In this document: one piece after another, positions 34,617 to 44,070 of the stretch
How the letters are laid out: every line of letters begins with the position of its first letter
Position numbering within the stretch: the stretch's first letter is position 1
Assembly: GCA_025059535.1 (NCBI GenBank)
Contig: JANXCX010000005.1
Coordinates: forward strand, 111,969-175,968
DNA: 64,000 nucleotides
Direction of reading: 5' to 3'
From: Bacteroidia bacterium
Lineage (GTDB): Bacteria > Bacteroidota > Bacteroidia > SpSt-205
Position numbers and translations under genes: made by a program
The notes under the pieces: model-generated
Databases searched by the model: none
The model's input: only the letters and a program-made list of their open reading frames with translations
What the model was told of the DNA's origin: nothing

Positions 34617-35536
34617 CAGTAGGGTAGGGTTCGGCTGTCTTCTAAGAGCGCCAGGTAGCTGCGGTAGCGCGAAGGAGCTATCTCACCCCGCTCTACGGCT
34701 GCACGCACAGCACAGTCTGGCTCATCCGTATGAAGGCAATTATTGAAACGGCAGTGCGAAAGGTAAGGCCGCATCTCGGGAAAATAATGGCATAACTCCT
34801 GCGGCGCAAATTCCACAGGTTTGAATTCGCCAAAGCCCGGTGAATCAATTACCTCCCCACCTTCGGGCAAGTGGTACAGGGCTGAATAGGTAGTGGTGTG
34901 ACGCCCACGCTGGGTCTGCTTTACTAGCGGCTGGGTAGCTAAATTGAGCCCAGGCATAAGCGCATTTAGAAGGGAGCTTTTGCCCACCCCGCTTAGCCCT
35001 GTAAGAAAGGTACGTTTGCTCCGAAGATACTCCCTAAGGGTTCTCAGTGTATCAGGCTGATAGATGGATAGAGAAAATACCTTGTAGCCTATACTTTGAT
35101 AGAGCTGCATAAGCTGGCCCCGCCTTTGCGCTGATTTTTTGCTGAGGATTAGGTCAGCCTTCGTAAAGCCCAAGCCTACCGGAACCCCATACATCTCAGC
35201 CATGACTAAGAACCCATCTACATAGCGGAGCGGTGTAAAAGGCTGCTCCACCGTGACTAAAAGTAAGGCCTGGTCAATATTGCAGGCTAGAATTTGACGG
35301 CGATAGGGGTGCTGGGGATCGGCGCGCAGGAGCCAGTTGCGTCGGGGATAAATGTGCTCTATCACAGCTATATTCTCTTCTAATCGTACCTCTACTGCGT
35401 CGCCTACCGCTACGCGATGTGTGAAAGGGGTCTCCTCTAGGCGAAATTTACCACGCAGAGCAGCAGGCCAGCGTTCTCCTGAGGACAGTTCTACCTGAAC
35501 ATGTTCCCCTGCCGTACGCACGACCACTGCCTGCAT
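34616..35536 (-). CDS. rsgA: Ribosome small subunit-dependent GTPase RsgA
   Basis: About 306 residues from ATG 35536; the track extends 14 codons further into the divergent gene. The circularly permuted GTPase order is visible: the G4 motif FTKAD comes first, then G1 LTGLSGVGKSSLL, then G3 DSPGFGEF. An N-terminal OB-fold precedes them and a C-terminal zinc domain follows (HCRFNNCLHTDEPDC). It helps late 30S maturation. It shares a 25-base divergent region with the epimerase gene and is followed by dtd. Confidence 0.93.
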   Translation of the reverse strand: MQAVVVRTAGEHVQVELSSGERWPAALRGKFRLEETPFTHRVAVGDAVEVRLEENIAVIEHIYPRRNWLLRADPQHPYRRQILACNIDQALLLVTVEQPFTPLRYVDGFLVMAEMYGVPVGLGFTKADLILSKKSAQRRGQLMQLYQSIGYKVFSLSIYQPDTLRTLREYLRSKRTFLTGLSGVGKSSLLNALMPGLNLATQPLVKQTQRGRHTTTYSALYHLPEGGEVIDSPGFGEFKPVEFAPQELCHYFPEMRPYLSHCRFNNCLHTDEPDCAVRAAVERGEIAPSRYRSYLALLEDSRTLPY

Positions 35537-35541
35537 TCGTT

Positions 35542-35549
35542 TATCTTTG
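35542..35549 (+). promoter_or_regulatory. -7 box for the sugar epimerase
   Basis: TATCTTTG is a perfect match, 12 bases before ATG 35562. It overlaps the TTG that the track uses as start. Confidence 0.55.
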
Positions 35550-35556
35550 GCTTCGG

Positions 35557-35564
35557 CAAATATG
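35557..35564 (-). promoter_or_regulatory. Possible -7 box for rsgA over the epimerase start codon
   Basis: CATATTTG on the minus strand differs from TAnnTTTG at one base, lies 20 bases before ATG 35536 and overlaps the epimerase ATG at 35562. Confidence 0.3.
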
Positions 35565-36533
35565 CGTATTCTTCTCACAGGGGCAGCGGGCTTTATCGGC
35601 TCGTATGTAGCTCGGGCTCTTCTTGAAAAAGGCTATGAGGTCATAGGTTTAGATAACCTAAATGCCTACTACGATGTGCGCCTCAAATTCTATCGGCTAA
35701 ATACCCTACTTACCCAGAAGGGTTTTCATTTTTTCCCAATAGATATTTCGGACTGGGTTAGCTTAGCGGCGCTTTTCAAGCGTATAGGGCCTCTGGATGC
35801 GGTTATCAATCTGGCTGCGCGCGCAGGGGTTCGGGCCAGTTTAGAAGAGCCTCTCCTCTACCACCACACGAACGCTACGGGCAGTTTGCACCTTTTGGAA
35901 CTTATGCGTCACTATCAGGTGCCGCGCTACGTTTTGGCCTCCACCTCGTCGCTTTATGCAGGTACGCCCTTGCCTTTTACCGAAGAGCAGCCGGTTAATA
36001 CCCCCATCTCCCCGTATGCGGCTTCTAAGAAAGCCGCTGAAGTAATGGCCTACACCTACCATAAGCATTACGGTATCCATGTGAGCGTTTTACGCTACTT
36101 CACGGTATATGGACCAGCGGGGCGGCCAGATATGAGCATATTTCGGTTTATAGAGTGGGTCTATCGGGGGCAGGCGGTGGAGATTTATGGCGATGGCAGG
36201 CAATCGCGCGACTTCACCTTCGTGGAGGATGTGGCCCAGGCTACGGTAGCGGCTTTACGGCTGGAGGGCTATGCTATCCTAAATATTGGAGGTGGCCGCG
36301 CGCCTACTTCGCTCCTTGAGGTGGTGGAATTTATTGAACGCTTTCTCAATAAAAAGGCCAAACTCCATTTTCTGCCGCCGCAGGGGGCAGACTTAGTTCA
36401 TACTCAGGCTGATATCAGCCGGGCTCAGACCCTTTTGGGCTGGCATCCCCAGGTGGATTTCTACGATGGCTTAGCCCGCACCCTAAATTGGCACCTAAGT
36501 AACCGAGCCCTCTTAGACAATCTTACCCTATGA
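35562..36533 (+). CDS. NAD-dependent sugar epimerase, UDP-glucuronate 4-epimerase-like
   Basis: About 323 residues from ATG 35562. It is an extended SDR with GAAGFIGSYVARALLEKG, the GLDNLNAYYDVRLKFYRL loop typical of UDP-glucuronate epimerases, and the catalytic SPYAASKKAAE with Tyr and Lys. It interconverts UDP-glucuronate and UDP-galacturonate in the cytoplasm if the loop is a true guide; other UDP-sugar epimerases are possible. With the dehydrogenase at 29144 it suggests acidic surface polysaccharide. It overlaps the next gene by four bases. Confidence 0.88.
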   Translation: MRILLTGAAGFIGSYVARALLEKGYEVIGLDNLNAYYDVRLKFYRLNTLLTQKGFHFFPIDISDWVSLAALFKRIGPLDAVINLAARAGVRASLEEPLLYHHTNATGSLHLLELMRHYQVPRYVLASTSSLYAGTPLPFTEEQPVNTPISPYAASKKAAEVMAYTYHKHYGIHVSVLRYFTVYGPAGRPDMSIFRFIEWVYRGQAVEIYGDGRQSRDFTFVEDVAQATVAALRLEGYAILNIGGGRAPTSLLEVVEFIERFLNKKAKLHFLPPQGADLVHTQADISRAQTLLGWHPQVDFYDGLARTLNWHLSNRALLDNLTL

Positions 36534-37081
36534 AGTATTTGTTGGTAGAGTTGTGTATGGCGGCGCAGGTAGGTACAGGGACAGACATTTATGGGGATAC
36601 GGCCTATACGCAGGCGCAGAGGCTTTATTTCGCTGCCGTACAGGCGGAAACCTATGTGGATAAGGCGGTGGCGGCCTTTCAGACCCTCAAGCGCCGGTAT
36701 GGGGAAGTCCCAGTTATCCAGGCCTACCTGTATGGACTTCTCGCTCTGCAGGCGCGCTACGCCTTCAATCCCTTCAAGAAAGCTGCCTACTTTCAACAAG
36801 CCGTAGCTGGCTTAGATAGCCTGGTAAATCGCTATCCAAGCGACCCAGAAGTTCGCTTTCTACGTGGTACCTTTTATTTTTACCTACCCAGCTTTTTGGG
36901 CAAGCGTGCAGAGGCCCAAAAGGATATATCTGAACTGACCGACTTATTGCTCCGATACTCCCCTGCCTATAGAGCAAAATACCACCCTGAGATACTCAAG
37001 GCTATCATAGATTTCTTAGCTGGTACAGGATGGGTGGCCAAGGAAAAAATAGCCGCCTTACGAAAACTTTATGGAGGATAG
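36530..37081 (+). CDS. Alpha-helical TPR-like protein, unknown function
   Basis: I do not recognise this 183-residue protein. It looks helical throughout with pairs of helices and small-residue spacing (VDKAVAAFQTLKRRYGEVPVIQ, AVAGLDSLVNRYPSDPEVRFLRG), like degenerate TPR units. The N-terminus (MKYLLVELCMAAQVG) might be a weak signal peptide. It overlaps the epimerase by four bases (ATGA) and the M20 peptidase by eleven, so the three genes form one operon. Its role in that operon is unclear. Confidence 0.65.
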   Translation: MKYLLVELCMAAQVGTGTDIYGDTAYTQAQRLYFAAVQAETYVDKAVAAFQTLKRRYGEVPVIQAYLYGLLALQARYAFNPFKKAAYFQQAVAGLDSLVNRYPSDPEVRFLRGTFYFYLPSFLGKRAEAQKDISELTDLLLRYSPAYRAKYHPEILKAIIDFLAGTGWVAKEKIAALRKLYGG

Positions 37082-38441
37082 CCCGCTCATACGAGATTGG
37101 ATCAATGGGCATAAGGGAGAGATCTTAGGCGCTCTTGTGGAATTTTTACGCTTTCCTACTATAAGTGCCCAGCACAAGTATTGGGGGGCGTTGGAGGAGG
37201 CGGCTCAGTGGCTCAAAGGCCAATTAGAAGGCTTGGGTTTTTCCGTACGCCTTTTGGGGGAGCCGCCAGTCGTATATGGGTATTATGCCAAGGCCCCTAA
37301 CAAACCTACCCTTCTTCTCTACGGCCATTACGATGTACAGCCGCCTGAGCCGCTGGAACTCTGGGAATCCCCTCCCTTCGCTCCGCGCCTTACTACCGAG
37401 GCTATCTATGCGCGCGGCGCTTCCGACGATAAAGGCCAAGTGTATGCGCACCTGGCAGCCTGGCGCTACTTTATAGAAACCTACGGGGAATTGCCTGTTA
37501 ATCTCCATGTAGTTTTAGAAGGGCAGGAAGAAACGGGAAGTGAATCCTTATATGTGGTCTTAGAGAAACATGCGCCAGAATGGCGCTGCGATGCCGTAAT
37601 TGTCTCGGACACAGCCTTCTTTGCGGAGAATATACCTACCCTGACAGTGGGATTGCGCGGGCTGGTATATGGGGAGCTTAGCGTAGAGGGGCCTGCGCGC
37701 GACCTCCACTCAGGAACCTTCGGGGGGGTTGTAGAAAATCCGATTTGGGCTTTGTGCGTGATACTAGCCGCTTTGAAAGGCCCTGATGGGCGCGTGCATC
37801 TGCCCGATTTCTACGCAGCCGTACGACCGGTAGCAAAGGACGAGCGCCGCCTATGGCGCCAATTGCCTGCAAACGCCGCGCACTATGAAGCCCTTACAGG
37901 TGCGCCTCTAAGCGGCGAGGTAGGCTTTACGCCCTTAGAACGCATCGGTATCCGTCCTACCATAGAGATTCACGGTATATGGGGCGGCTATACGGGCGAA
38001 GGTTCCAAGACTATTATTCCCACTTCCGCTCATGCCAAACTATCCCTTCGGCTTGTGCCACACCAAGACCCCGCAGAGGTATGGCAACGGTTGGAGGAAT
38101 TTATTCATCGCATGGCTCCTCCTGGCGTCAAAGTAACCTTACGGCGTTTGCACACAGGTGCGCCAGCCTTTGAGACGCCTACGGATTCCCCTTACTACCA
38201 AGTAGCGGCAGAGGCGGTGGCTAAAGCGTTTGGACGCTGGCCCGTGCCCCTGCGCGAAGGCGGCTCTATCCCCGTCCTGACTGCCCTCCATAAAGCCCTA
38301 GGCGGAGTACCCATAGTGCTAATAGGCTTTGGCCTACCTACCGACGCCGTACATAGCCCCAATGAACACTTCAAACTCACCCAGCTCTGGCAGGGCATAG
38401 AAGCCCTGATATACGCCTATCAGGGATTCGGCAAATTATAA
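37071..38441 (+). CDS. M20-family metallopeptidase (dipeptidase type)
   Basis: The 456-residue protein has the di-zinc motifs in order: YGHYDVQPP (His and Asp), ARGASDDKGQ (bridging Asp), LEGQEETGSES (catalytic Glu pair), VSDT and near the end the second His in DAVHSPNEHF. A dimerisation domain is inserted in the middle. Members cleave dipeptides or related amide bonds. No signal peptide, so cytoplasmic. It is the third gene of the epimerase operon, overlapping the helical protein by eleven bases. Confidence 0.92.
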   Translation: MEDSPLIRDWINGHKGEILGALVEFLRFPTISAQHKYWGALEEAAQWLKGQLEGLGFSVRLLGEPPVVYGYYAKAPNKPTLLLYGHYDVQPPEPLELWESPPFAPRLTTEAIYARGASDDKGQVYAHLAAWRYFIETYGELPVNLHVVLEGQEETGSESLYVVLEKHAPEWRCDAVIVSDTAFFAENIPTLTVGLRGLVYGELSVEGPARDLHSGTFGGVVENPIWALCVILAALKGPDGRVHLPDFYAAVRPVAKDERRLWRQLPANAAHYEALTGAPLSGEVGFTPLERIGIRPTIEIHGIWGGYTGEGSKTIIPTSAHAKLSLRLVPHQDPAEVWQRLEEFIHRMAPPGVKVTLRRLHTGAPAFETPTDSPYYQVAAEAVAKAFGRWPVPLREGGSIPVLTALHKALGGVPIVLIGFGLPTDAVHSPNEHFKLTQLWQGIEALIYAYQGFGKL

Positions 38442-38451
38442 AGCCTATTCT

Positions 38452-38459
38452 TTACTTTG
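38452..38459 (+). promoter_or_regulatory. Near-consensus -7 box for the acyl-CoA dehydrogenase
   Basis: TTACTTTG differs from TAnnTTTG at one base and ends five bases before ATG 38465. Confidence 0.4.
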
Positions 38460-38464
38460 GCGGC

Positions 38465-39979
38465 ATGAGTGAAGATATACTCTTAGGAGGACCGGTAAGC
38501 TTTTTGCGCACTGAATTGGGATTTTCTGTGCCGGAGCGCCTTCTGGCTTACCAGGCTTGGTGGGAGGCCGAAGGTTTTAGCCTCTCCTTAGCCATAGATA
38601 GAGGGGGTACGCCCCACCTTCAGCAGTACGATGCTCAAGGACAGCGTATTGATAAGGTGTTATATCCCCCTAGCTACGAGTACCTTCTCAATGAGGGCTA
38701 CAGGGCTGGCGTAGTGTATGAAGTGGCGGAACGCCACAACTGGCTTTTCAGCATGCTACTGGGCTTCATTACTAGCTACTATGACCCTGGCCTAGCGTGT
38801 CCTTACACGGTTTCCTTAGCGACGTGGATACCGACTTATAAATATTATCATGGGCCGCGGCGTGAAGAATTCCTGACCGTTTTGGCTCGGCGTGACCCGC
38901 CTTTTGGGCAAGGGGCTACTTGGATGACGGAGATAGGGGGCGGCTCGGATTTAGGTACGCATGTGCATACGCTTGCCTACCGTTGTAATGGAAAGGAATG
39001 GCGGCTGGAAGGTGAGAAGTACTTCGCCAGCAATGTCGGCGCTGATTTGGCCGTAGTAGCGGCGCGTCCCCAAGGCGCACCGCCAGGCCCCCGAGGTTTA
39101 GCTCTTTTTCTCGTCCCGCGCCTGAGCCACGGCAACCCCCCTCAACTCAATTACTTCGTACGTCGCCTCAAGCCTAAAATCGGTACCCGCAGTGTGCCCA
39201 CGGGTGAAATAGAATTGCGCCATGCCGAAGCCTATCTCATAGGGGAGGCCGAACAAGGAATTTACTATCTCATGGAGCTTCTTAATTTCTCTCGCGTAGC
39301 TAATGCGCTGGGCGTAGTAGCCCATGGCCTGCATGCCTTGGCGCAGGCCTATCGGTTTGCGCAGGGGCGACGCTTATTTGGGCGTAGTTTAGCGGAGCAG
39401 CCGCTTTTTCGTCATGAGCTGGCTCAGCATTATCAGCGCCTGCGGTGGGCGGCTGGCTTGGCATGGCTTAGCGCGCGAGGGTTTGAGGGGGTTTGGCTGG
39501 AAAGGGCACCTTATTCGGCGGACTACGCTCTTTTTCGCCTCATTACGCACTTGGCTAAGTTCTGGACAGCTAAGGTAGCGCTGGCCGCTGCCCAATGGTC
39601 TGTGGAAATTTGGGGCGGTCTTGGGGTGCTGAGTGAATTCCCCATTGAGCGCTTTGTGCGCGAGCTTATGGTAACCGATATCTGGGAAGGCACGCGCCAT
39701 CGCCACCTTCTGGATGGTTGGGAAGTGCTTCAGCGCTACCCGCTGATAGAAAAGCTAGAAAGTCTATGGGATTTGTCGGCAGTGGATGCCTCACTCCTGC
39801 CTGACCTAAAACATGCCCTGCGGCAGCCTGAAGAGGTAGTACTACCCCACTTAGAATCGTTACTCACGCGTCTGGCTCAGGCTATCGGTCAGAGTGCGGC
39901 TAGGCCGCCAGCCTTGGGTATGTGGGCTCACGGCTCGTCTTCCTCTTCATCCTCTACGAGCGGTGGGTCAAACTCCTGA
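38465..39979 (+). CDS. Acyl-CoA dehydrogenase, AidB-like
   Basis: The 504-residue flavoprotein matches the AidB branch: MTEIGGGSDLGTHVHT on the FAD site, WRLEGEKYFASNVGADL, SRVANALGVVAHGL, and the IWEGTRHRHLLDGWEVL segment. AidB itself is an alkylation-response protein, other members oxidise isovaleryl-type acyl-CoA, so the substrate is open. The last residues, GSSSSSSSTSGGSNS, look like an accident of overlap: they are read antisense to the acidic tail of the PorE-like gene for 52 bases. The core enzyme is complete before the tail. Confidence 0.88.
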   Translation: MSEDILLGGPVSFLRTELGFSVPERLLAYQAWWEAEGFSLSLAIDRGGTPHLQQYDAQGQRIDKVLYPPSYEYLLNEGYRAGVVYEVAERHNWLFSMLLGFITSYYDPGLACPYTVSLATWIPTYKYYHGPRREEFLTVLARRDPPFGQGATWMTEIGGGSDLGTHVHTLAYRCNGKEWRLEGEKYFASNVGADLAVVAARPQGAPPGPRGLALFLVPRLSHGNPPQLNYFVRRLKPKIGTRSVPTGEIELRHAEAYLIGEAEQGIYYLMELLNFSRVANALGVVAHGLHALAQAYRFAQGRRLFGRSLAEQPLFRHELAQHYQRLRWAAGLAWLSARGFEGVWLERAPYSADYALFRLITHLAKFWTAKVALAAAQWSVEIWGGLGVLSEFPIERFVRELMVTDIWEGTRHRHLLDGWEVLQRYPLIEKLESLWDLSAVDASLLPDLKHALRQPEEVVLPHLESLLTRLAQAIGQSAARPPALGMWAHGSSSSSSSTSGGSNS

Positions 39980-42114
39980 CCGGGCGGCTCTTCGGATTCC
40001 TCCCCTATTTCACCACTTTCTACTTCACGCAGGAGGAACTCGGGATCTATGCCGAGGCTCTCTTCTTGCTCTGACGCTTCGGCTTCTGGGAGTTCCCATT
40101 CTTCGCCAAAGAGGTAATCCAGCCGCATGAGCGTAAGCTTCTCGGGGGGTACTTCTAAGACAAATTCCACCCGCCGGTTGCGGGCGCGGTTTTCGGGGGT
40201 CGTATTAGGTACCAAGGGGCGATCAGCCCCATACCCGCGCGCTAAAATCTGGTCAGGCGGCAAACCCGTAACCTGGAGCAGATAGCGTCGGATATTTTCG
40301 GCGCGCTGCTCGGATAACTTACGGTTATAGGCTGGGTCTCCAACGCCATCCGTGTGCCCTTCTACATACAGCTTGACAAAGGGATACTTTAGGAGAAACC
40401 CCGCTATATAGTCCAGCCGCAAATAGGCTTCGGGCGTGATTTCCGCACTATTGGTGGGAAACTCTAAGTTTTCTAGGATGAATGGCCGCTTGAGTTCGGC
40501 GCTATTGAGAAGCAGGGAGTAGGCGCGGTCCTCAAAAAGTATGACCGTATCAGGTATGCGTACGAGGTGCGTATCCAGAATCATAAGGCGATATTGGCGG
40601 TTTCGGACCAAGTGAAATTCAAAGTAGCCGTAGCGATTGGCGAAAACGGGGGTTATTTCCGTGCCTTCCGTAAGATCTATGGCGATAACGATTCCCGTAA
40701 GGGGCTGGCCTGTAAGCGAATCAATAAGATAGCCCGTTAGCTTGATAACCGCATCTGGGCGAGCCTCCATAGGCAGCTCAAACGAGTAGAGATCAAAGTT
40801 GCGCGGGTCCTTTCGGGTAGCGCGGGCGTAGTAGATTTTGTTCCCGCGCGCATCTATGGTAAAGTAGTATTCATCCCCGTCGGTATTGACAAGGGGACCG
40901 AGATTGCGCGGTTCAGACCAGAAGTTTCCATGCCAACGGCTCTTGTAAATATCATAGCCGCCATAGCTGAAGGGCTGGCCTGTAGAGCTGAAGTAGAGGG
41001 TTTGAAAAGGGGCATAAAAATAGGGGGTAACCTCATCGCCGGCGGTGTTGATTAGTGGGCCGAGGTTCTGGGGAGGTCCCCACTGGCCATCTGGACCAAG
41101 CACACTCAGGTAGATATCGGAGAGACCGAATCCGCCTTTACGATTAGAAGCAAAAAATAGGAGGGTATCCCCTACTATGAACGGATGCGAGTCCCATGCA
41201 GGGGAGTTGATAGTAGGACCTAGATTGCGTGGCGGTTGCCAGCGGCCATTCTCGTAACGGGACTCATACAGATCACAAGAGCCATAGCCATCGGGGGCAT
41301 CGCAGCGGGCAAAGATCAACAGCGTTCCATCGCTATTTAGGCAGGCTGAACCTTCGTTGTAGGGGCTATTGATAACATCGCGAAACTTTTCGGCGGGGCG
41401 GAAACCGCCGCGCACAAAGTCTCTCTGGCTGTAGTAGAGATCCTCATTGCGTTGCTGGTCTGGATCGGGGCCCACAAATAGCTCGTCCCGTCTGGAAGTG
41501 AAGATCAGCACTTGACCCGAAGGGTGCATATAGGGGGCGTAATCGGGATAAGGGGAGTTGATGTGGGGCCCTAGCGTTAGGAGTACGCCTTTGGGGGGGG
41601 CGAGGGTATCTATCTTTTGACGCAACCGCACGATTTTCCTGTAGTACTCTAAAGGCACCCACTCGCTGCGCCATCGCTCTTGAAGGCGGCGATAGGCCAG
41701 TCGTATTTGGGAGGGGGCTAAGTGCATGTTGCGCAGGCATAACCCGTAGAGGTATACGCTCAGCGCTGAGTCCCCCAGATACTCCCGAATTTGAGCCCAG
41801 CGCCATAGAAGCTGCAGGGAAAGCGTATCCTGAAAGTTATAGACGTTGTAGTGGGTAATGTACTCGCGCAGAAGGCTGTCTATTAAGAATAGATCTTCGG
41901 CTTCTTCAGCCTTTTTTATTTGGCGTAGTTTGCGCCGGGCGTAGTAAGGTTTTTGGCCCTGGAAGAGGTAGGGAAAATGGAAGGACGGGGCGCTTTGGGT
42001 ATCTCCTTCACTAAGCCGTATGTAGCTACCTGGCAGAGGTAAAAGTCGCGGCTGGGCCCACACCACGACGCAAAAGACCCCAATTAGGCCCAAAATTTGT
42101 AGTAAGAAAGGCAT
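39928..42114 (-). CDS. PorE-like periplasmic protein: PD40 propeller, regulatory domain, OmpA domain
   Basis: The 728-residue protein has a signal peptide, a helical TPR-like N-terminus, then PD40/WD40-type propeller repeats (for example PAEKFRDVINSPYNEGSAC and GPTINSPAWDSHPF, with DLYESR and DIYLSV), then a carboxypeptidase regulatory-like beta domain (VIKLTGYLIDSLTGQPL), an OmpA C-terminal domain binding peptidoglycan (VEGHTDGVGDPAYNRKLSEQRA), and an acidic tail. This is the same order as PorE of the P. gingivalis T9SS, so a PorE-like role anchoring the secretion machinery is likely, but the architecture also occurs in other Bacteroidota proteins. The acidic tail overlaps the acyl-CoA dehydrogenase gene. 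Confidence 0.8.
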   Translation of the reverse strand: MPFLLQILGLIGVFCVVVWAQPRLLPLPGSYIRLSEGDTQSAPSFHFPYLFQGQKPYYARRKLRQIKKAEEAEDLFLIDSLLREYITHYNVYNFQDTLSLQLLWRWAQIREYLGDSALSVYLYGLCLRNMHLAPSQIRLAYRRLQERWRSEWVPLEYYRKIVRLRQKIDTLAPPKGVLLTLGPHINSPYPDYAPYMHPSGQVLIFTSRRDELFVGPDPDQQRNEDLYYSQRDFVRGGFRPAEKFRDVINSPYNEGSACLNSDGTLLIFARCDAPDGYGSCDLYESRYENGRWQPPRNLGPTINSPAWDSHPFIVGDTLLFFASNRKGGFGLSDIYLSVLGPDGQWGPPQNLGPLINTAGDEVTPYFYAPFQTLYFSSTGQPFSYGGYDIYKSRWHGNFWSEPRNLGPLVNTDGDEYYFTIDARGNKIYYARATRKDPRNFDLYSFELPMEARPDAVIKLTGYLIDSLTGQPLTGIVIAIDLTEGTEITPVFANRYGYFEFHLVRNRQYRLMILDTHLVRIPDTVILFEDRAYSLLLNSAELKRPFILENLEFPTNSAEITPEAYLRLDYIAGFLLKYPFVKLYVEGHTDGVGDPAYNRKLSEQRAENIRRYLLQVTGLPPDQILARGYGADRPLVPNTTPENRARNRRVEFVLEVPPEKLTLMRLDYLFGEEWELPEAEASEQEESLGIDPEFLLREVESGEIGEESEEPPGQEFDPPLVEDEEEDEP

Positions 42115-42135
42115 ACGAAAGTAAGTAAAAATAAC

Positions 42136-44070
42136 TTATGGCCGCGGCCTAAGTCTAAGTTCAGGCGGTATTGCAGGAAAGGTAAGCGGGACAAGCTCGC
42201 GATGCAGGGAGGCTGCATCTAGTCCATAGGCCGCCTCCACCGAAAGGGAAAGTAGGTCAATAAGCTGGTAGAGCTGAAGGGCCAGGCGTTCAGCGGGTGA
42301 GAAGCGTCCATCAAAGTTTATAACGCGGCGTACAAATAAGAAGCGGAAGTCTCCCGTTATGCCTTGGGCGCGCAGGCGCGGATACGGGCTAAGGAGGTCT
42401 ATTTCGCCGCGCTGCACCAGATCGCTTACTACCTGGCGGAAAAGTAGCCCTACGCGAGGCTGAAGTTTGAAGCCTAAGTAGAAATCTATGCGGTAGAGCT
42501 TGCCTGGCAGATAGGTATGCAGTTTGTAAGTGGCTTCGTAGGGGGACTCACTGACCGCTATATGGACGAACCAGTAAGTACGGGCACGTTTAGGCTGGCG
42601 TTGGAGAAGGGCATGGAGGAGGCGCATTTCTATCTTTTCAGGGTCAGGGCTGCCCGTCAAAAGAATAAGCTGAGTAGTGAAGTAAGGTAACTGGGTCTCT
42701 TCGGAAAGGGCTTTGAGCTTAGGTACGTAGGGCTGGAAGTCCACTTGGTCGCTGAAGTGCGCCTTTACCCGCTCCCCCCATAGCCATATACTCATAATGC
42801 TGGCTACACCCCCACCTAAGGCCAGCGCTATCCAGCCGCCTTCAGGTACCTTACGGAGGTTTGCCAGAAGAAAGGTAAGCTCTATGGGCAAGAAGAGGAG
42901 TAGCACCATAGGGCTTAGAAAGCGCCAATTGGGTAGACGCCACCAGAAAAAGGCCGCCAGCAAAACGCTGGTGATGAGAAGGGAAATATTGATGGAAAGG
43001 CCGTAAGCGGCTTCCATGGCGCTGGACCGCTGCATGGTAAGCACAATTACCAGCACAAGAGTGAGAAGGGTCCAGTTGATGAAGGGGACGTACATCTGGG
43101 CGCGGGTGGTAGCGGGGTAGAGTACGCGCAGGCGCGGCCAAAACCCCACACGACTCGCCTCACTAAATATGGTATAGGCGCCAGTGATAAGGGCCTGACT
43201 AGCGATAATCGTAGCCAAAGTGGCGATCCCCACCCCGATGAAGAGCCATCCTTCTGGTAACATGGCGAAAAAGGGCTTTTCATTCTCGCCTAGGCGCAGG
43301 CCGTGGCGGTGCGTTAGCATCCAGGCCCCCTGGCCAAAATAGGAGAGAAGCAGGGCCGGCTTGACCAGTAGCCAGGCGTAGCGGATAGAACGGCGGCCTA
43401 CATGGCCCATATCAGCGTACAAGGCTTCCACACCCGTAACCGTGAGAAAAACCGCTCCCAGTAGGAGAAAAGCCCGCGGCTCTTCTAAGAGCAGATTTGC
43501 GGCATAAACGGGATTTACGGCTTTCAAGACAAAAGGTGCTTCCTGGAGCCGCCAGGCCCCCACCCCGCCAATAAAGCTAAACCATACAAGCATCACCGGC
43601 CCAAAGAGCCCCCCTACCCATTCTGTGCCGAACTGCTGAATGAAAAAAAGGGTCCCTATAATAACCACCACAATCGGTACCGTCTTGAGCTCAGGGAGAT
43701 GGAGTTGAAGGCCTTCAATTGCTGAAGAGACAGAAATGGCCGGGGTAAATATGGAGTCTGAAAAAGCCATGGCCGCATCTACTATCACCAGCGGCACTAC
43801 CCAGCCTGCATACCGGCGCAAGAGAGAATACATGGCGAAAATCCCCCCCTCGCCTTGATTATCGGCGCGCATTACGAGGAGGATATACTTGAAGGATACA
43901 ATCAGCGTAAGCGCCCAGAAAATAAGGGAAAGACCTCCTAAGACTACTTTTTCCTCTATAGCGCGTCCCCGCACTAAGGCATCTAGGGCATAGAGAGGCG
44001 AGGTGCCGATGTCCCCAAAAACTATCCCCAACGCCAGTAGAGCGCCTTTCCAAGGGGGGGAGGATTTCAT
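42136..44070 (-). CDS. kup: Low-affinity potassium transporter Kup-like
   Basis: About 644 residues from ATG 44070; the track starts 13 codons earlier. It opens ALLALGIVFGDIGTSPLYAL, the hallmark of KUP/HAK transporters, has about twelve hydrophobic helices, and a C-terminal soluble domain. It takes up K+ with protons across the inner membrane. Its ATG overlaps the stop of the upstream helicase gene (ATGA), so the two are translationally coupled, a pairing I cannot explain by function. No c-di-AMP riboswitch (ydaO type) has room to exist upstream. Confidence 0.92.
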   Translation of the reverse strand: MKSSPPWKGALLALGIVFGDIGTSPLYALDALVRGRAIEEKVVLGGLSLIFWALTLIVSFKYILLVMRADNQGEGGIFAMYSLLRRYAGWVVPLVIVDAAMAFSDSIFTPAISVSSAIEGLQLHLPELKTVPIVVVIIGTLFFIQQFGTEWVGGLFGPVMLVWFSFIGGVGAWRLQEAPFVLKAVNPVYAANLLLEEPRAFLLLGAVFLTVTGVEALYADMGHVGRRSIRYAWLLVKPALLLSYFGQGAWMLTHRHGLRLGENEKPFFAMLPEGWLFIGVGIATLATIIASQALITGAYTIFSEASRVGFWPRLRVLYPATTRAQMYVPFINWTLLTLVLVIVLTMQRSSAMEAAYGLSINISLLITSVLLAAFFWWRLPNWRFLSPMVLLLFLPIELTFLLANLRKVPEGGWIALALGGGVASIMSIWLWGERVKAHFSDQVDFQPYVPKLKALSEETQLPYFTTQLILLTGSPDPEKIEMRLLHALLQRQPKRARTYWFVHIAVSESPYEATYKLHTYLPGKLYRIDFYLGFKLQPRVGLLFRQVVSDLVQRGEIDLLSPYPRLRAQGITGDFRFLFVRRVINFDGRFSPAERLALQLYQLIDLLSLSVEAAYGLDAASLHRELVPLTFPAIPPELRLRPRP

